Shown piece after piece: positions 47,404-56,783 of a stretch of 64,000 nucleotides of DNA. The first letter of the stretch is position 1; each line of letters begins with the position of its first letter. The stretch lies in NCBI RefSeq assembly GCF_011516635.5, contig NZ_CP096255.1, positions 9,311,501 through 9,375,500 of the forward strand, given 5' to 3'. Position numbers and translations under genes: made by a program. Under the pieces are notes generated by a model. It was not told the origin of the DNA and made no database searches. It saw only the letters and a program-made list of their open reading frames with translations. Source of the stretch: Bradyrhizobium barranii subsp. apii. GTDB lineage: Bacteria > Pseudomonadota > Alphaproteobacteria > Rhizobiales > Xanthobacteraceae.

Positions 47404-47516
47404 GTGGGCGTTCTCAAACCTCGTTGTACAACACGACCCGCAGGCACTCGACCATCGGCGATCTCAGCCCGCTTGAGTTCGAGCGCAAGGTGGGATTAGC
47501 TTAACCGGGTGTCCAT
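47404..47516 (+). pseudogene. IS3-family orfB remnant, C-terminal part 2 and right end
   Basis: Reads LYNTTRRHSTIGDLSPLEFE and RKVGLA, then stop, followed by GGGTGTCCATC, a typical IS3 terminal sequence. It completes the fragment at 44605-44749. Confidence 0.8.
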
Positions 47517-47734
47517 CAAACCGGCAGCAGCTCAGAGAAGCCTTAAGTACCATGAGTGAGGCTACCGTGGCGCCGTCCTCTCCCCGCCGGGACGCAAGCT
47601 GAGGCGCTCAGCGTTTTCTTCGAGCGGGCTTTCGGACGCCAAGCGTTCGCTGAGAGGAGCAAGCGTGAATCGGGGCGTTCACAATGCCAGCAGTTATAAG
47701 ACGGGCCTCCTCGCTCCCCTTGTTAGCTACGGGA

Positions 47735-49345
47735 TCAGACATACTGCTCCAGCTTGAGGTAATCGCTCGTGAGGACAGGTGAGCGGATAGAAGAAGCTGC
47801 GTCTTGAAGGAAGGTATCCAGTGTCCGACTAGCGCGAACGCGGCCTTCGAAAGATAGCCGTGCCGGTGCGCGAGTACGGAGAGTTGCTAGTTCGGAACCA
47901 ACAAGGTCAGCCGCGGCAGCGGCGCAATCTGAGGCGGAGAAGCAACCAGCAGACATGACTGCTTGTGCAAGTCCTAATGTGGTGAGCCAACCGGCATAGA
48001 TGAGCACGGTACCATCTGTCTCATTGAGCCCAGAGAGTTCCTCAATTGCAGCAGCATGGACCGGCGCCGCACCAAGAGACAGAAAAAGATCGGCTATCTC
48101 ATCACGCGTGGCTCTAGAGAGAAGGCAGCGGCCGAGATGTGATAGGAGCGTCTCTGTCGGACCTTCGAAGATGCGGAGAATGCGAGCGTCTCGATAGATT
48201 TTAGCTACAGGCGTTCCCTCATCGTAACCACGGCCCCCCAACAGCTGGAGGCATTGATCAGCGACGAGGCCGCACCACTCCGACGACAAAACCTTCGTTG
48301 CTGACGCAAGGTGGACATTGGGCGCGCCCTTCGCTGAGATAAGTCGGCAGGATGCAGCTAGCATTGCCTTCACTACTTCCCGCCGGAGCACCATTTGCCC
48401 GAATAGCTGCTCGATATAGCTGTTCTCAATCATGCGCAGCTTACCTAGTCGACGATGTCTTGCATATGAGGCTGCGACCTGGATAGCGCGCTCAAGGGCT
48501 CCAAGGCCCATCGCAGCCACACCGATGCGCCCGCGGTTCATACTGGATGCTGCTGTTCCCCAGCCGTCTTGATCGCGAGAAAGAACGTAAGCGCTCGGCA
48601 CCTCGACATCCTTGAACTCCAAAGTATTCTGGATAATGCCACGTAGACCGAGTGTGCGATGCTCGTGTGTGACCATTAAGCCCGGAGCCTGCCTATCAAC
48701 TAGTACACCAACGAGCCGACCTTTCACGTCGGGACCAGAGGCTCGTGCAAAGCAAACGATCCAGCGAGCCCAGTCAGCGAGGCCAATCCAAATTTTGCGG
48801 CCAGAGATGCGAACTCTATCCTCGTGCATGAAAGCCGAAGTCTCTATGTGCCGCGGGGCAGAGCCAGCCCCAGGCTCTGTCAAAGCGAAAGCGCAAAGGT
48901 CTCCGCGTGTTGCACCCCACATGACATGCCTTTGTTCAGGGATGCGCGGTGCTGCTTCGATGCAGGGCAAGGCCAGAAAGTTATGGATAACGAGGGTAGA
49001 GGCGGCCGAGATATCGAAGGATGCAGTGGCAGAGATGAGGTCGATGGCCTCTTGCAAGGGAAGAGCTAGTCCGCCGTGCTCTGTTCGTGTAGTGAGCCCG
49101 AACAGTCCGTGCCTTGCTAATATGCTGTGTAGGGTCGGAGGAAATGCCCGACGGTCATCCGCATCAGCGAAATTCAGCTGACTCAGGTCATCGATCAAAC
49201 TGGAATATAGGGTAGGTACAGCACCTTCAGCTGTGCGTTCCTGCGCCTCCCCGAATGGAGAGTAAACTTGAGAGTACATAGCCATTAGTGCATAATAGAT
49301 GAGCCCGCGCTTCGTGACAATCATCCCCGGGGCTAGCTCGATCAC
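47735..49345 (-). CDS. Acyl-CoA dehydrogenase family protein
   Basis: 536 aa. The N-terminal helical part (about 50-150) is followed by the flavin/substrate segment CAFALTEPGAGSAPRHIETS, with the usual T-E-P-x-A-G-S. The beta domain has ISGRKIWIGLADWARWIVCF. The C-terminal helices have GRIGVAAMGLGALERAIQVA, QLLGGRGYDEGTPVAKIYRD, and RILRIFEGPTETL, where the glutamate of FEG aligns with the catalytic base of the family. About 110 extra residues follow. The enzyme should oxidise an acyl thioester with FAD; the substrate is unknown. The start is uncertain (GTG at 49345, ATG at 49324 or 49282), and none has a clear ribosome site. An IS701 copy ends 43 bp upstream and has probably replaced the promoter. 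Confidence 0.85.
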   Translation of the reverse strand: MIELAPGMIVTKRGLIYYALMAMYSQVYSPFGEAQERTAEGAVPTLYSSLIDDLSQLNFADADDRRAFPPTLHSILARHGLFGLTTRTEHGGLALPLQEAIDLISATASFDISAASTLVIHNFLALPCIEAAPRIPEQRHVMWGATRGDLCAFALTEPGAGSAPRHIETSAFMHEDRVRISGRKIWIGLADWARWIVCFARASGPDVKGRLVGVLVDRQAPGLMVTHEHRTLGLRGIIQNTLEFKDVEVPSAYVLSRDQDGWGTAASSMNRGRIGVAAMGLGALERAIQVAASYARHRRLGKLRMIENSYIEQLFGQMVLRREVVKAMLAASCRLISAKGAPNVHLASATKVLSSEWCGLVADQCLQLLGGRGYDEGTPVAKIYRDARILRIFEGPTETLLSHLGRCLLSRATRDEIADLFLSLGAAPVHAAAIEELSGLNETDGTVLIYAGWLTTLGLAQAVMSAGCFSASDCAAAAADLVGSELATLRTRAPARLSFEGRVRASRTLDTFLQDAASSIRSPVLTSDYLKLEQYV

Positions 49346-49387
49346 ACAATGGTATATGTGGGTGGGAGCGTAGCATGAGCAGGCTGC

Positions 49388-50919
49388 TCTAGTCTTACTG
49401 CGTCACAAACGGTGGTCTGTGAAATGGGCGAACTTGATTGCACAACAAGGACATCTCGACAACGTTCGGACCAGCCCTTGTTCGAGTCGCCGTCGCATCG
49501 TCGTGATCGAATTTGGAATGTGACGTTGGGTCCGTAGCGGCAGAACCGCGGGGTCTGTAATCCGCGGAAACGCGAGCGAGCGGGATCGGCCGGGCGCGCC
49601 GAGCGCCCGAGGGGGGAAACGCCTCCCGCTCGGAGATCAGGAATCCGAAGGCTGCAATGCACATCGTTGCGTGATGATGAAAGCCGCGCCAGCCGCGTCC
49701 CTCGAAGTGGCCAAGCCCGACCTCCTGCTTGAGTTCCTGATAGTCGCGTTCGATGCGCCAGCGCAATTTAGCCGTCTCTACGAGAGTCCGGAATGCCACA
49801 TCCTCCGGCAATGTCGAGAGCCAGTATTTGGTAGGCTGGTCCTCGCCTTTCGGCCATTCGATCAGCAACCATTCCTCCAACCGCTGGGTGGTTTGCCAAT
49901 AATCACGGTGCGCGGCACGGACCCGCACGCGGGCAAAGCGCGAGCTCAGCTTTTCGTTCGTTCCTTGCCGCCACGTGATGGTGCGCCAAGCTTTGGCCGG
50001 CAGGCCGATCGCGAGCGCTTTAACGGCGGCCGGCCGACGCTGACGGTTGCGGCGCATCAGTTTCGGGGGACGGCCGCGGCCCGACCATGGCTTCGGCGGC
50101 AAGGGACCGGTGCCGGGCGCCCATACCGTTGTGCTCGACAGAAGACCCGCCACATAGGTCAATCCCAGCGCCGTGATCTCCGTGCGCAGATCGCTGTTGT
50201 TGCCATAGCCCGCGTCCATCAGCACGACACCACGCGGAAGGCCGGTCGCACAGGCCCACCGCAACTGCTCCAGCGCGATCTCCGGCTTGGTCCGGAAGCC
50301 GACTTCGGCAGGAATGCCCACCTTGCGCCGCCGATCGCAATCCTCAGTCCATTCCTTCGGAAGATAAAGGCGGTAGGCAACAGGCAGGCTGGCGTGGTGA
50401 TTGGCAATCGATAATGACACCGCCACCTGGCAATTATCCTGCTTGCCGAGCTGCCCGCAATATTGCCGTGCAACTCCAACCGAATGTCGCCCCTGCTTGG
50501 GAAATCCGGTGTCATCGATGATCCAAGCTTCGATCGGGCCCTGGCGTTCGATCGCCGGCAGGACCATCTCTCGTACCTTGCCCAGCACCTTCTCATCCGA
50601 CCAGGCGCCGCTGCCGACGAAATGCAGCAGCGATTGATGTTGGGCGGCCGTCCGTTCCGGAGCCGTCATCGCCGCCATTGGCTCCACGCTCTTACGACCG
50701 CCACAGGCCATGAGGCCGACGCAATAGTCGCGCAGCGGTGCCTTCCGATCAGCATGACCGATGACGCTGGCAAGCCCTTCCAAATACGTCGCAAATCGCA
50801 TCTCACTGGTCTTGGTGCCACGCCCGCTCATGTAGCCTCCTCGGCTGATGGTCCATGCTTCAACCATCGCTGATTCCGGCCGGATAAAGCCTGCGGTTTT
50901 GTGACTCAGTCGTACTAGA
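49388..50919 (-). mobile_element. IS701-family element
   Basis: 1.53 kb. Ends are imperfect inverted repeats (TCTAGTCTTACTGCGTCACA and TCTAGTACGACTGAGTCACA), within CTAG-containing target sequences on both sides. It abuts the IS5 copy at 50920. Confidence 0.82.
49395..50831 (-). CDS. IS701-family transposase
   Basis: 478 aa from the ATG at 50831, chosen for GAGGAGG just upstream. DDE motifs: AWIIDDTGFPKQGRHSVGVA (first Asp), VVLMDAGYGNNSDLRTEITA (second), and RWRIERDYQELKQEVGLGHF with the Glu. RGWRGFHHHATMCIAAFGFL follows. The last 30 or so residues (from TRTRAGPNVVEMSL on) look unlike the family and run into the end of the element, so the C-terminus may be extended by a lost stop. Confidence 0.9.
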   Translation of the reverse strand: MSGRGTKTSEMRFATYLEGLASVIGHADRKAPLRDYCVGLMACGGRKSVEPMAAMTAPERTAAQHQSLLHFVGSGAWSDEKVLGKVREMVLPAIERQGPIEAWIIDDTGFPKQGRHSVGVARQYCGQLGKQDNCQVAVSLSIANHHASLPVAYRLYLPKEWTEDCDRRRKVGIPAEVGFRTKPEIALEQLRWACATGLPRGVVLMDAGYGNNSDLRTEITALGLTYVAGLLSSTTVWAPGTGPLPPKPWSGRGRPPKLMRRNRQRRPAAVKALAIGLPAKAWRTITWRQGTNEKLSSRFARVRVRAAHRDYWQTTQRLEEWLLIEWPKGEDQPTKYWLSTLPEDVAFRTLVETAKLRWRIERDYQELKQEVGLGHFEGRGWRGFHHHATMCIAAFGFLISEREAFPPSGARRARPIPLARVSADYRPRGSAATDPTSHSKFDHDDATATRTRAGPNVVEMSLLCNQVRPFHRPPFVTQ

Positions 50920-51703
50920 CTAGGTGGTTTGGACTCTAGGGATTTCCTTTTAGGCGCAAATCAGATTCAAGGCTGCTTTTGGGGAGGCAGTCTTGGGTGT
51001 GATGGACCGCTTGGTATTGAGCGACGCGGCTTGGGAGCGAATGGCGCCGCTGATTATAGGTCGCCCCGACCAGAAGGGCTCCACTTGGCGCGACAATCGG
51101 ATGTTCGTGGAAGGTGTACTTTGGATTGTTCGCACGGGCTCTCCCTGGCGTGATCTCCCGGAGGCGTTCGGGGATTGGAACAGCGTGTTCCGGCGCTTCA
51201 GTCGATGGAGCATCAAGGGCTGATCGTCGATTCAACCATCGTCCGGGCGCATCAGCACGCCGCCGGGGCCAAAAAAGGGGGTCTGAAGATCAGGCGATCG
51301 GCCGCTCGCGCGGGGGGGCTGAGCACCAAGTTACATATGGCCGTTCGTGGCTTGGGATGTCCCGTACGGTTCGCGCTGACCGCAGGCCAGAAGGGCGATG
51401 CACCGCAAGCTGCCGCATTGATCGAGGGACTACCTGCCGAGGTCGTCATGGCCGACACGGCCTATGACGCCGATCATTTGCGCCAAGCCATCGCCGCCAA
51501 GGGCGCGCTCGCCGTCATCCCCAACAACCCGTCACGCGCACTCAAATACCCGCTGGACAAGCACCTCTTCGAATGCTGCTTCTCAAAGCTCAAGCAGTTC
51601 CGCCGCGTCGCAACCCGCTTCGAAAAGACCGCCCGAGATTACCTAGCCGTCGTCACTCTCGCAGCCATCGTTCTTTGGATGCGGTAAGTGTCCACACGAC
51701 CTA
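50920..51703 (+). mobile_element. IS5-family element (CTAGGTGG ends), copy 2, internally deleted
   Basis: Same ends as 40110-40946. About 50 bp are missing in the middle compared with copy 1. CTA flanks both ends. IS1380 copy E follows one base later. Confidence 0.8.
51002..51687 (+). pseudogene. IS5-family transposase, internally deleted (copy 2)
   Basis: The first frame is correct through WNSVFRRFSRWSIKG (copy 1 is shifted here). It then loses the codons for VWWRIFEAMSDDPDFEY and changes frame into LIVDSTIVRAHQHAAGAKKG. The frame 51175-51687 runs to the end (VVTLAAIVLWMR). The first catalytic Asp is kept but not in the same frame as the start. The two copies have different lesions, so their common ancestor was intact. 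Confidence 0.82.
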
Positions 51704-51704
51704 A

Positions 51705-53011
51705 CCCGTCTTATTCGTCAGAGTGCGTTTTTTTTGGTCCGATTGATGTGGCCGCACATCTGCTCTGACGAGGCGCGCGGGATTGCCTTCGGCCTTTCAC
51801 CGCCTGACGACCGGCACTTTGCAACGCGCTTGAGGTGTAGGTTGGGCGAACGGGGGCGGACGCCTCGCCGGTCAAGGACCGAGCGGCAGCAGCGCGCCTG
51901 GCAAGCCGCGGATCAGGTCGGCTTCGGGACATGCCGCGGCAAACGCAAGGCGAATGCGGCTCGTGGTCTCGACGACACGGGCAGCGAGTTTCAAGAGACG
52001 AAGACGCAGCGTCGCGAACTCGGCTGTGGCCAATTCCCGGACTTTGGGAATCGCGTCGCGCACGGTCAGCATCAGCCAATAAGCGGCGGTGTCGAGAACG
52101 AGGCGGACTTGATTGGCGAGCGCCGAACGGCAGCTGGTGCGATCGGAGGCGAGCTGCGTCTTATGCAGCTTGATCAGATTCTCGGCTTGGCCGCGCGCGC
52201 AATACAGGCTGTCGTAGATCCACTCGGCCGAGCCGACATCGAGGCTGGTGACGACGAAACGGATGTCGAGGCCGAGCATCGTCGCCTCAATACGGGCGAC
52301 GGTACGTCGTTCGCGATCCCAGGACTTTGCCTTGTGGCGCGTCTCGGTATAGCCACGCAGAACCGGCAGGTTCTCGATGGTGCATCGCGTGCGGATGCCG
52401 TCGGCGGCCTCGTCGACTTTTCTGGCGAGCGGCTTGGTGCCGGACAGACCGAAGATGTAGTCGATGCCGTTGGTCTCGCACCACGCCATTGCCTCCGGCC
52501 GGGCATAGCGCCCGTCGCCACGGAACGTAATTCGCGTGTTGTGCCACCGCGTCCGGATATGCCGTATCAGGCGGCGCAGATGGGCACGCACCTCGACGCC
52601 GCCCGGCGTCTTGCCGGGCCGCAGCACGGCCGCCACGGGCCGGCTCTTCTCCGTGTCGTAGACGTAGATCGGCAGGAAGCAGCGTTCGTCATAATGAGCG
52701 TTGAACAGCGAGAGCTGCTGATGGCCGTGGACGACATCGCAGGTATCATCGATGTCGAGCGTGACGGATGCCGGCTCGCGCGGGTAGCTATCCATCCATG
52801 CGTCGAAGGCGCGGAGCATTCTCCAGCCGCGACAGCGTCGGTTGGGAACACAGATCGCGACCCGTGTCCGGCAGCCGTCCGCAGGCCAGCTTGAATGCGG
52901 GATCGGACCGCAGATGATCGAGGTCGTCGGCGTCCTCGTAGCCGCAGCAGATCGCGAACATGCGCGCGCGGAACATATCGACAAGGCTGTGCACGACCCG
53001 CGTCGGATCGC
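51705..53011 (-). mobile_element. IS1380-family element, copy E, truncated
   Basis: The left end CCCGTCTTATTCGTCAGAG is present, flanked by CTAA. The right part breaks off at about 53011, inside the transposase N-terminus, so about 290 bp and the right inverted repeat are missing. Confidence 0.85.
51872..53011 (-). pseudogene. IS1380 transposase copy E, truncated and frameshifted
   Basis: Begins at RDPTRVVHSLVDMFRARMFA (residue about 58 of the intact protein) after the breakpoint. The same 32-nt deletion as in copies C and D shifts the frame after LENAPRLR. From FDAWMDSYPREP on it is in frame to the end ALLPLGP. It shares substitutions with copy D (GIRTR for DIRTR). Confidence 0.88.
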
Positions 53012-53123
53012 GCAGCGACTCAAAAGCGTCCCCAATTGATCTTGAGTATCTCGGCGCAAGCTGCCGATCCAGTTCGAAGCCTCGCAAGGGCTGAGGATCA
53101 TTGCAAGCCCGACCGAAGGCGCA

Positions 53124-53151
53124 AGAACCCCGGCATTGCTGCCAGGGTTCT
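53124..53151 (-). terminator. Possible terminator after groEL
   Basis: A hairpin with arms AGAACCC/GGGTTCT and an inner GGCA/TGCC pairs over 28 nt, 30 bp beyond the groEL stop. No clear run of T follows, so termination strength is uncertain. Confidence 0.55.
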
Positions 53152-53180
53152 GCCAGTCATGGCTGCCGAGAGAGGCTGGA

Positions 53181-54821
53181 TCAGAAGTCCATGCCGCCCA
53201 TGCCCCCGCCCGGGGGCATTGCGGGCCCGGCCGCAGCCTTCTTCGGCAGCTCGGCGACCATCGCTTCCGTGGTAATCAGGAGTGCAGCAACCGAGGCGGC
53301 GTTCTGAACTGCGATGCGCACGACCTTGGTCGGGTCGATGATGCCCTTGGAGACAAGATTGCTGTATTCGCCGGTCTGCGCATCGAAGCCGAAAGAATAT
53401 TGATCCTTCTCAAGCACTTTGCCGACCACGACCGAGCCGTCTTCGCCAGCATTGATCGCGATCTGGCGGGCAGGCCAGGACAGCGCCTTGCGCACGATCT
53501 CGACGCCGGTCTTCTGGTCGTCGTTCTTGGTGCTCAGGCCCTTGAGTTGCCCGGACGCTCGGAGCAGGGCGACGCCCCCGCCAGGCAAAATACCTTCCTC
53601 GACGGCCGCACGGGTCGCATGCATCGCGTCATCAACGCGATCCTTGCGCTCCTTCACCTCGACCTCAGTCGCGCCGCCGACGCGGATCACCGCGACGCCG
53701 CCTGCGAGCTTGGCGAGACGCTCCTGCAGCTTCTCACGGTCGTAGTCCGAGGTGGTCTCCTCGATCTGCGCCTTGATCTGGGCAACGCGGGCGTCGATGT
53801 CGGCCTTCTTGCCGGCGCCGTTGACGATCGTGGTGTTTTCCTTGTCGATCATCATCTTCTTGGCGCGACCGAGCATCTGCAGCGTGACGTTCTCGAGCTT
53901 GATGCCGAGGTCTTCCGAGATGGCCTGGCCGCCGGTCAGGATCGCGATGTCCTGCAGCATGGCCTTGCGGCGATCGCCGAAGCCCGGAGCCTTGACGGCC
54001 GCGACCTTCAGGCCGCCACGCAGGCGGTTGACGACGAGGGTGGCGAGGGCTTCGCCTTCGACGTCTTCAGCGACGATCACCAGCGGCTTGCCGGTCTGCA
54101 CCACGGCCTCGAGCAGCGGCAGCAGCTCGTTCAGCGAGGAGAGCTTCTTCTCGTTGATGAGGATGTAGGCGTCGTCCATCTCAACGCGCATCTTGTCGGC
54201 GTTGGTGACGAAGTAGGGCGAGATGTAGCCGCGATCAAACTGCATGCCCTCGACGACGTCGAGCTCGGTCTCGAGCGACTTGGCTTCCTCGACCGTGATC
54301 ACGCCCTCGTTGCCGACCTTCTTCATGGCGTCGGCGAGGAACTTGCCGATCTCGGCATCGCCGTTGGCCGAAATGGTGCCGACCTGGGCGATCTCCTCGT
54401 TCGAGGTGACCTTCTTCGAGTTCTTCTGGAGGTCCGCAACGACGGCTTCGACCGCGAGGTCGATACCGCGCTTCAGATCCATCGGGTTCATGCCGGCCGC
54501 AACCGACTTGGCGCCTTCACGCACGATGGCAGCCGCAAGCACGGTCGCGGTCGTGGTGCCATCTCCGGCCGCGTCAGCGGCTTTGGCGGCGACCTCGCGC
54601 ACCATCTGGGCGCCCATATTCTCGAACTTTTCCTCCAGCTCCACCTCCTTGACGACCGCGACCCCATCCTTGGTGATGCGCGGAGCGCCGAACGATTTGT
54701 CGAGCACCACGTTGCGGCCCTTCGGACCGAGCGTGACCTGAACGGCGTTCGCGAGGATATCGATACCCCGAAGCATGCGATCGCGCGCTTCTACGCCGAA
54801 TTTGACCTCTTTGGCTGACAT
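53181..54821 (-). CDS. groEL: GroEL, 60-kDa chaperonin
   Basis: 546 aa from the ATG at 54821 (GAAGGAA about 7 nt upstream). The frame upstream to 54869 is not part of the protein. The start MSAKEVKFGVEARDRMLRGI is followed by the ATP-site motifs LGPKGRNVVLDKSFG and DGTTTATVLA (Asp of GDGTTT), and the C-terminal tail ends GGGMGGMDF. With GroES it forms the folding chamber for cytosolic proteins. Bradyrhizobium has several groESL operons; the one close to nif/fix genes is under NifA control (groESL3 in USDA 110). The control sites found upstream agree with that class and with a role in nitrogenase maturation. Confidence 0.97.
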   Translation of the reverse strand: MSAKEVKFGVEARDRMLRGIDILANAVQVTLGPKGRNVVLDKSFGAPRITKDGVAVVKEVELEEKFENMGAQMVREVAAKAADAAGDGTTTATVLAAAIVREGAKSVAAGMNPMDLKRGIDLAVEAVVADLQKNSKKVTSNEEIAQVGTISANGDAEIGKFLADAMKKVGNEGVITVEEAKSLETELDVVEGMQFDRGYISPYFVTNADKMRVEMDDAYILINEKKLSSLNELLPLLEAVVQTGKPLVIVAEDVEGEALATLVVNRLRGGLKVAAVKAPGFGDRRKAMLQDIAILTGGQAISEDLGIKLENVTLQMLGRAKKMMIDKENTTIVNGAGKKADIDARVAQIKAQIEETTSDYDREKLQERLAKLAGGVAVIRVGGATEVEVKERKDRVDDAMHATRAAVEEGILPGGGVALLRASGQLKGLSTKNDDQKTGVEIVRKALSWPARQIAINAGEDGSVVVGKVLEKDQYSFGFDAQTGEYSNLVSKGIIDPTKVVRIAVQNAASVAALLITTEAMVAELPKKAAAGPAMPPGGGMGGMDF

Positions 54822-54899
54822 AATGATTCCTTCAGTTGTATTTCGACCTTCGGGGCGCCCGGCCGGCACTCTTCGGGGATAAGCAGTGTGAACGACGAA

Positions 54900-55214
54900 C
54901 TAGGCGGCCTTCTTTCTTGAGAACACGTCGGTAAGAACGCCCATGACATCGCTTTCCTTCATGATCAATAGCTCTTGGCTGTCGATCTTGACCTCGGTGC
55001 CCGACCACTTGCCGAACAGCACGCGGTCGCCGACCTGCACGTCGATCGGGATCAGCTTGCCGGTCTCGTCACGGCCACCCGGGCCAACGGCGATAACTTC
55101 GCCTTGCGAGGGCTTTTCCTTGGCTGTGTCGGGAATGATGATACCGCCAGCGGTCTTCTCTTCTGCGTCGATGCGTTTGACCACGACGCGATCGTGAAGC
55201 GGACGGAAATTCAT
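54900..55214 (-). CDS. groES: GroES, 10-kDa co-chaperonin
   Basis: 104 aa from the ATG at 55214, which has AGGAGG 6 nt upstream. The sequence MNFRPLHDRVVVKRIDAEEK, the mobile loop (TAGGIIIPDTAKEKP) and the roof region GPGGRDETGKLIP are all standard. It lies 78 bp before groEL and they form an operon. It caps the GroEL ring. Confidence 0.97.
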   Translation of the reverse strand: MNFRPLHDRVVVKRIDAEEKTAGGIIIPDTAKEKPSQGEVIAVGPGGRDETGKLIPIDVQVGDRVLFGKWSGTEVKIDSQELLIMKESDVMGVLTDVFSRKKAA

Positions 55215-55275
55215 GCAGGCCTCCTGAGCATTTGAACGGGTTGGAGATAGGCACATTGCGAACAGCGCCGTTATA

Positions 55276-55290
55276 GCAAGAGGCAGGCCA
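55276..55290 (-). promoter_or_regulatory. sigma-54 (-24/-12) promoter of groESL
   Basis: The minus strand reads TGGCCTGCCTCTTGC, with GG and GC 10 nt apart. It lies 62 bp before groES. An exact NifA site is about 100 bp further upstream. Confidence 0.85.
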
Positions 55291-55390
55291 AAGATGAGCT
55301 GATTGATCCTGCCTGCAGTTCTGCTAAATCGTACACTTGCGCGTATGTTCGTCCGGAAGCAAACGCGCTGGCGTACTCAGCCCGTCAAGC

Positions 55391-55406
55391 TGTCGTGAAA
55401 GTGACA
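55391..55406. promoter_or_regulatory. NifA upstream activator sequence
   Basis: TGTCGTGAAAGTGACA is an exact TGT-N10-ACA site. It is 101 bp from the groESL -24/-12 element and 40 bp from a divergent -24/-12-like element at 55446, so it may serve both directions. Confidence 0.82.
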
Positions 55407-55445
55407 TTGCATCTCGTCAAAGCACCAGCATCGATCGTCACGCCT

Positions 55446-55460
55446 TGGCCTAAATCATGC
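55446..55460 (+). promoter_or_regulatory. Possible divergent sigma-54 promoter
   Basis: TGGCCTAAATCATGC has GG and GC 10 nt apart and an A after the GC. It points toward the GNAT fragment whose ATG is at 55628. It fits less well at -12 (ATGC) than the other promoters here. Confidence 0.5.
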
Positions 55461-55627
55461 AGGCTTGGGTCGCGGCAAGTCAGGCTGGTCAGAGGAGTCC
55501 GATGCATGCAGGCTCACGATTGGCAGTGCACTCGAGTGCCAACCCTCGTGATCCGCGGCTTCTCCGCGGCTCTGCGCTGTTGGGCTTTGGCATCGAAACC
55601 GCTTGGACGGATTTGGAAGGAGCAATC

Positions 55628-55985
55628 ATGCAGTCCGCGTCAAAAGAGAACGGGTCTATCAAGATCGTCGGCCCTGCCGACCGTCCGAAGGTCATTGCCG
55701 TTCTGACGACAGCCTTTACGACCTGCCTGCTGCTAAGATGGCTATATCCAGAACCGGAGCGCTACTTACGCCATTTCGCCGGCTTCCTGGAATACTACGC
55801 CGGCGATCCCTACTTCGATGGAAGTGGCGCGTATCTCGAAGACGGCCAGAAAGGTGCGTTGTTGTGGGTAACCGACAAAGCGCACCGTAATGACAAGCGC
55901 ATGATGGAATATTTGCTCGGCAGTGTTCCACTTCAGTCGGCCCCCTATTTGCAAGCGGGCGATGCAGTCGGCAAAATGCGTTTCA
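55628..55985 (+). pseudogene. GNAT-like acetyltransferase, C-terminally truncated
   Basis: ATG at 55628 with AAGGAG 5 nt upstream. The protein reads IVGPADRPKVIAVLTTAFTT, then LLRWLYPEPERYLRHFAGFL and DGSGAYLEDGQKGALLWV, like the N-terminal part of GNAT N-acetyltransferases. After about 55985 the frame runs over the opposite-strand LuxR remnant and loses similarity, so the acetyl-CoA-binding part is missing. Confidence 0.65.
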
Positions 55986-55987
55986 GG

Positions 55988-56783
55988 CGCGCTCGATCTG
56001 ACGATCGGTCCGTGCGCGGCGAGACGAACAGCTGCTGTGCGATTTGCGGGTTTGACGCGCCGGTTGCAACCAGATGTAACACTTGGATCTCTCTGAGCGA
56101 GAGATCGTATGGCCACGAAATCTGCTCCTCGGTGACCACGACCATGGTATGCTGGCAAGGTTGAGACGTGATGGCATTGGCCGCTGTCATCGCTCCACAG
56201 GAAGCGTCGCGGGGTCCAGGGCCTAAGCATTTCCGCGAGCAGTTTGCACCCCCGTCGCCCAGCTCTCGACCCGCTGCACGTGCCAGCAAGTTGAAAGCGG
56301 CGCCACTTGAAGAAATCACCAACGCAAACGAGTTAGGAGCCACGCCTTCTGCGAGTAGAGGGGGCGTTCTCAGCCGGTCGCAGAGCTCGGCCAGAATGGG
56401 ACGAAATCGCTGAGTGATGTCCTTGGGCTCATCCGTTGCCCCCGCTGACGTAGTCCACTTCATTGGAAAGCACCGACGTAGCGGCAGTCCGACAACCGCA
56501 AGCACATCGTCGAGCCCTCGTGGAGGCCCGATGGAATGAGAAATTCGCGCGCCGTCAGAGTCTCGGGAAACCAAAGGGTCCAGTCTCGCTCACAATCGCG
56601 CCACCTGAGCGAGCGCGGATCATCCTGATGCGCAATGGTGAAGGCAGGATTGTCTTTGACGAAATCATCATTGATGTGATCGAGCAGCTTCTCGGAGTAA
56701 CCGTCACTTGCGAGCGTCTGATGCAGATGAGTCTGCGATAGCGGATCCCAAGCACTCAAAGTAAAAGCGGAACACTGCACCAA
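55988..56783 (-). pseudogene. LuxR-family regulator, frameshifted remnant
   Basis: Three frames give successive parts of one protein. Near 56783-56460 it reads YSEKLLDHINDDFVKDNPAF, then RDWTLWFPETLTAREFL. The middle (56460-56230) contains RFRPILAELCDRLRTPPLLA. The end (56110-56000) is the LuxR HTH: LSLREIQVLHLVATGASNPQ, IAQQLFVSPRT. At least two shifts separate them, and the C-terminus abuts the GNAT fragment. Confidence 0.68.

Noticed and set aside
53136..54818. A 560-aa plus-strand frame opposite groEL
   Set aside because: Antisense frame created by GC-rich third positions of groEL; no ribosome site and no family.
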